Source: an uncultured Rivibacter sp.
GTDB lineage: Bacteria > Pseudomonadota > Gammaproteobacteria > Burkholderiales > Burkholderiaceae
Assembly: GCA_946481025.1 (NCBI GenBank)
Contig: CAMLNA010000209.1
Location: 1-5,910 of the forward strand
Direction: 5' to 3'
Length of the DNA: 5,910 nt
Shown one piece after another: positions 4,652-5,910 of this stretch (position 1 is its first letter; each line of letters starts with the position of its first letter). The notes beneath the pieces were generated by a model. It searched no databases. It worked only from the letters and a program-made list of their open reading frames with translations, and was not told the DNA's origin. The translations under genes were made by a program, and so were the position numbers.

Positions 4652-5851
4652 ATGAACACTATCGTTTCACCTCTGCAAATAGCAGTCGTTGGCGCCGGCC
4701 CGGTGGGCCTGGCCCTGGCCCTGCATGCCGCCCGCACGCTGCCCGCCGCGCAGGTGACGGTGTTCGACGCCCGGCCTGCGGAAGCCGACGTCTCGGGCGA
4801 TCCCCGCACGCTGGCGCTGTCGCTCGGCAGCGTGCAGGAGCTCGAGCGCCTGGGCGTGTGGCCATCGATCGCTCCTGCCAGCGAAGCGATTGCCGCCGTG
4901 CACGTGTCGCAGCAGCAGCCGGCGCTGATGGGGCTGGCGCCCGAGCCCGAGGTGCTGATCCGTGCCACCGACGAAGCCGTGCCGCAGTTGGGCGCGGTGG
5001 CCACCTACGGCGCCATCGTGGCGCCGCTGCAGGCAGCCTGGTTCGCCGCGGTCGAGCGCGAGCCGGCACGCCTGCGCAGCCGGTTCGGCGCCAAGGTGTC
5101 GGCGCTCAAGCCGCTGCCCGGCGGCGTGGAGGTGGACGCCGGCATTGCCGAACGCTTCGACCTCGCGGTCATCGCCGAGGGCGGCGTCTTCACCGACCAG
5201 GCCCGCAAGGCGCTCAGCCACGACTACCACCAGACCGCCTGGGTGGGGCAGGTCACGCTGGCGGCGCCGCACGGCGGCTGTGCCTACGAGCGCTTCACCA
5301 CGCAGGGCCCGGCCGCGCTGCTGCCGCTTGCGCGCAAGGAGCAGCACCATCGCGCCGCGCTGGTGTGGTGCGTGGACAGCGACGACGACCCGGTGCGCGA
5401 GCTCAACGACACGCAGCGCCTGGTGGTGCTCAACAGCCTGTTCCACGAGAGGGTCGGACAGCTCACCGGCGTATCGCCGCTGAAGGCGTTTCCGCTCGGA
5501 CTCAACGCCGAGCGCACGCTGGTGCAAGGCCGCACCGTGCGCATCGGCAATGCCGCGCAGACCCTGCACCCGGTGGCCGGCCAGGGCCTGAACCTGGGCC
5601 TGCGCGACGTGCACGAGCTGGTCCATGCGCTGCGGCGCGCCACGTCGGTGGACGCGGCGCTGCGCAGGGTCGAATGGCAGCGCGGCCCGGACCGCTGGAC
5701 GCTGATCGCGGCGACAGATTTTCTGGCGCGCAGCTTCACCTGGCAGCTGCCGGGTTTGTCGACCGCGCGCGGACTCGGACTGGCGGCCCTTCAGCGGCTC
5801 GGGCCGGTGAAGTCCCGCCTGGCCCGACAGATGATGTTCGGCTGGAGGTAG
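4652..5851 (+). CDS. ubiH: UbiH/COQ6-family FAD-dependent monooxygenase (ubiquinone biosynthesis hydroxylase)
   Basis: A 399-residue flavoprotein of the UbiH/UbiF/VisC/COQ6 family, which hydroxylates the aromatic ring of ubiquinone precursors using FAD, NAD(P)H and oxygen. Motifs in order: the FAD Rossmann loop GAGPVG (14-19) with Asp39 ending the second strand; DPRTLALSLGSVQELERLG (50-68), the family's substrate-side helix; a DG-like segment FDLAVIAEGG (169-178); YERFTTQGPAALLPL (212-226); and the second FAD site GNAAQTLHPVAGQGLNLGL (299-317). The GNAAQ form, rather than GDAAH, matches my recollection of E. coli UbiH, and the length is near that enzyme's; this favours UbiH (the C1 hydroxylase) over UbiF or UbiI, although the exact ring position cannot be read from sequence. 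Cytosolic, membrane-associated. ATG 4652 is chosen over an in-frame GTG at 4646: AGAG lies five bases before the ATG, and neither start has a strong ribosome binding site. It stands alone on the plus strand. Confidence 0.87.
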   Translation: MNTIVSPLQIAVVGAGPVGLALALHAARTLPAAQVTVFDARPAEADVSGDPRTLALSLGSVQELERLGVWPSIAPASEAIAAVHVSQQQPALMGLAPEPEVLIRATDEAVPQLGAVATYGAIVAPLQAAWFAAVEREPARLRSRFGAKVSALKPLPGGVEVDAGIAERFDLAVIAEGGVFTDQARKALSHDYHQTAWVGQVTLAAPHGGCAYERFTTQGPAALLPLARKEQHHRAALVWCVDSDDDPVRELNDTQRLVVLNSLFHERVGQLTGVSPLKAFPLGLNAERTLVQGRTVRIGNAAQTLHPVAGQGLNLGLRDVHELVHALRRATSVDAALRRVEWQRGPDRWTLIAATDFLARSFTWQLPGLSTARGLGLAALQRLGPVKSRLARQMMFGWR

Positions 5852-5893
5852 GGCCCACCCCCTACGCGCTTCGCGCGCCCCCTCGAGGGGGCG
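5852..5893. repeat. GC-rich intergenic repeat with 18-bp palindrome after ubiH
   Basis: Directly after the ubiH stop comes GGCCCACCCCC (5852-5862), then a small hairpin CGCG-CTT-CGCG (5865-5875), then the perfect palindrome CGCCCCCTCGAGGGGGCG (5876-5893). The build resembles dispersed intergenic elements I recall from Comamonadaceae genomes, seen here as one copy at the window edge, so copy number is not visible. It may end or protect the ubiH transcript, although no T-run follows. The remaining bases 5894-5910 show nothing I can assign. Confidence 0.5.
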
Positions 5894-5910
5894 ACCCCTT
5901 TGGACCGGCG

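Noticed and set aside
4667..5626. Minus-strand open frame of 319 codons opposite ubiH
   Set aside because: The plus-strand product has all UbiH-family motifs along its whole length; the reverse frame shows low-complexity His/Arg/Gly content and no domain.

Overview
The window is GC-rich, with dense coding and high-GC codon choice throughout. It looks like a chromosomal segment of a Gram-negative betaproteobacterium, most likely Burkholderiales of the Comamonadaceae type (Variovorax, Acidovorax and relatives). The pointers are the gene families (exosortase B with EpsD and EpsI, a UbiH-type ubiquinone hydroxylase) and a palindromic intergenic repeat at the right edge resembling ones I recall from that family. 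The genus is inference. I see no transposase, phage gene, tRNA, rRNA or CRISPR array.

Layout. Five genes lie on the minus strand and one on the plus strand. Reading the minus strand in transcription order (right to left): a short PEP-CTERM protein (4469-3957) closed by a strong intrinsic terminator (3928-3900); then a tight three-gene cluster of an EpsD-like lipoprotein of the peptidyl-prolyl isomerase fold (3770-2880), exosortase B (2867-1950) and EpsI (1953-1252, start codon overlapping the xrtB stop as ATGA); then, after an 84-bp gap, an SPFH-domain protein with a C-terminal SHOCT domain (1167-109), followed by a hairpin without a T-run. On the plus strand, divergent from the PEP-CTERM gene across a 182-bp spacer rich in inverted repeats, is a UbiH/COQ6-type FAD monooxygenase (4652-5851). 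After it comes a repeat-like palindrome that runs to the window edge.

How the genes fit together. Exosortases are polytopic membrane enzymes thought to recognise the PEP-CTERM tail (Pro-Glu-Pro, membrane helix, basic cluster), cut it and pass the protein to the cell surface or extracellular matrix. The window holds the enzyme, its usual partners EpsD and EpsI, and one plausible substrate. No polysaccharide genes, which often accompany such loci, are in view, but the window is short and the cluster could continue elsewhere. The SPFH-SHOCT gene may be an independent membrane-scaffold or stress gene. The ubiH gene belongs to ubiquinone biosynthesis and is probably functionally unrelated.

I found no clearly new system. 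The points most worth a second look are the apparently degenerate isomerase site of EpsD, the repeat-rich divergent control region, a short motif shared by the two exosortase-related upstream regions, and the unusual C-terminal tail of the PEP-CTERM protein.
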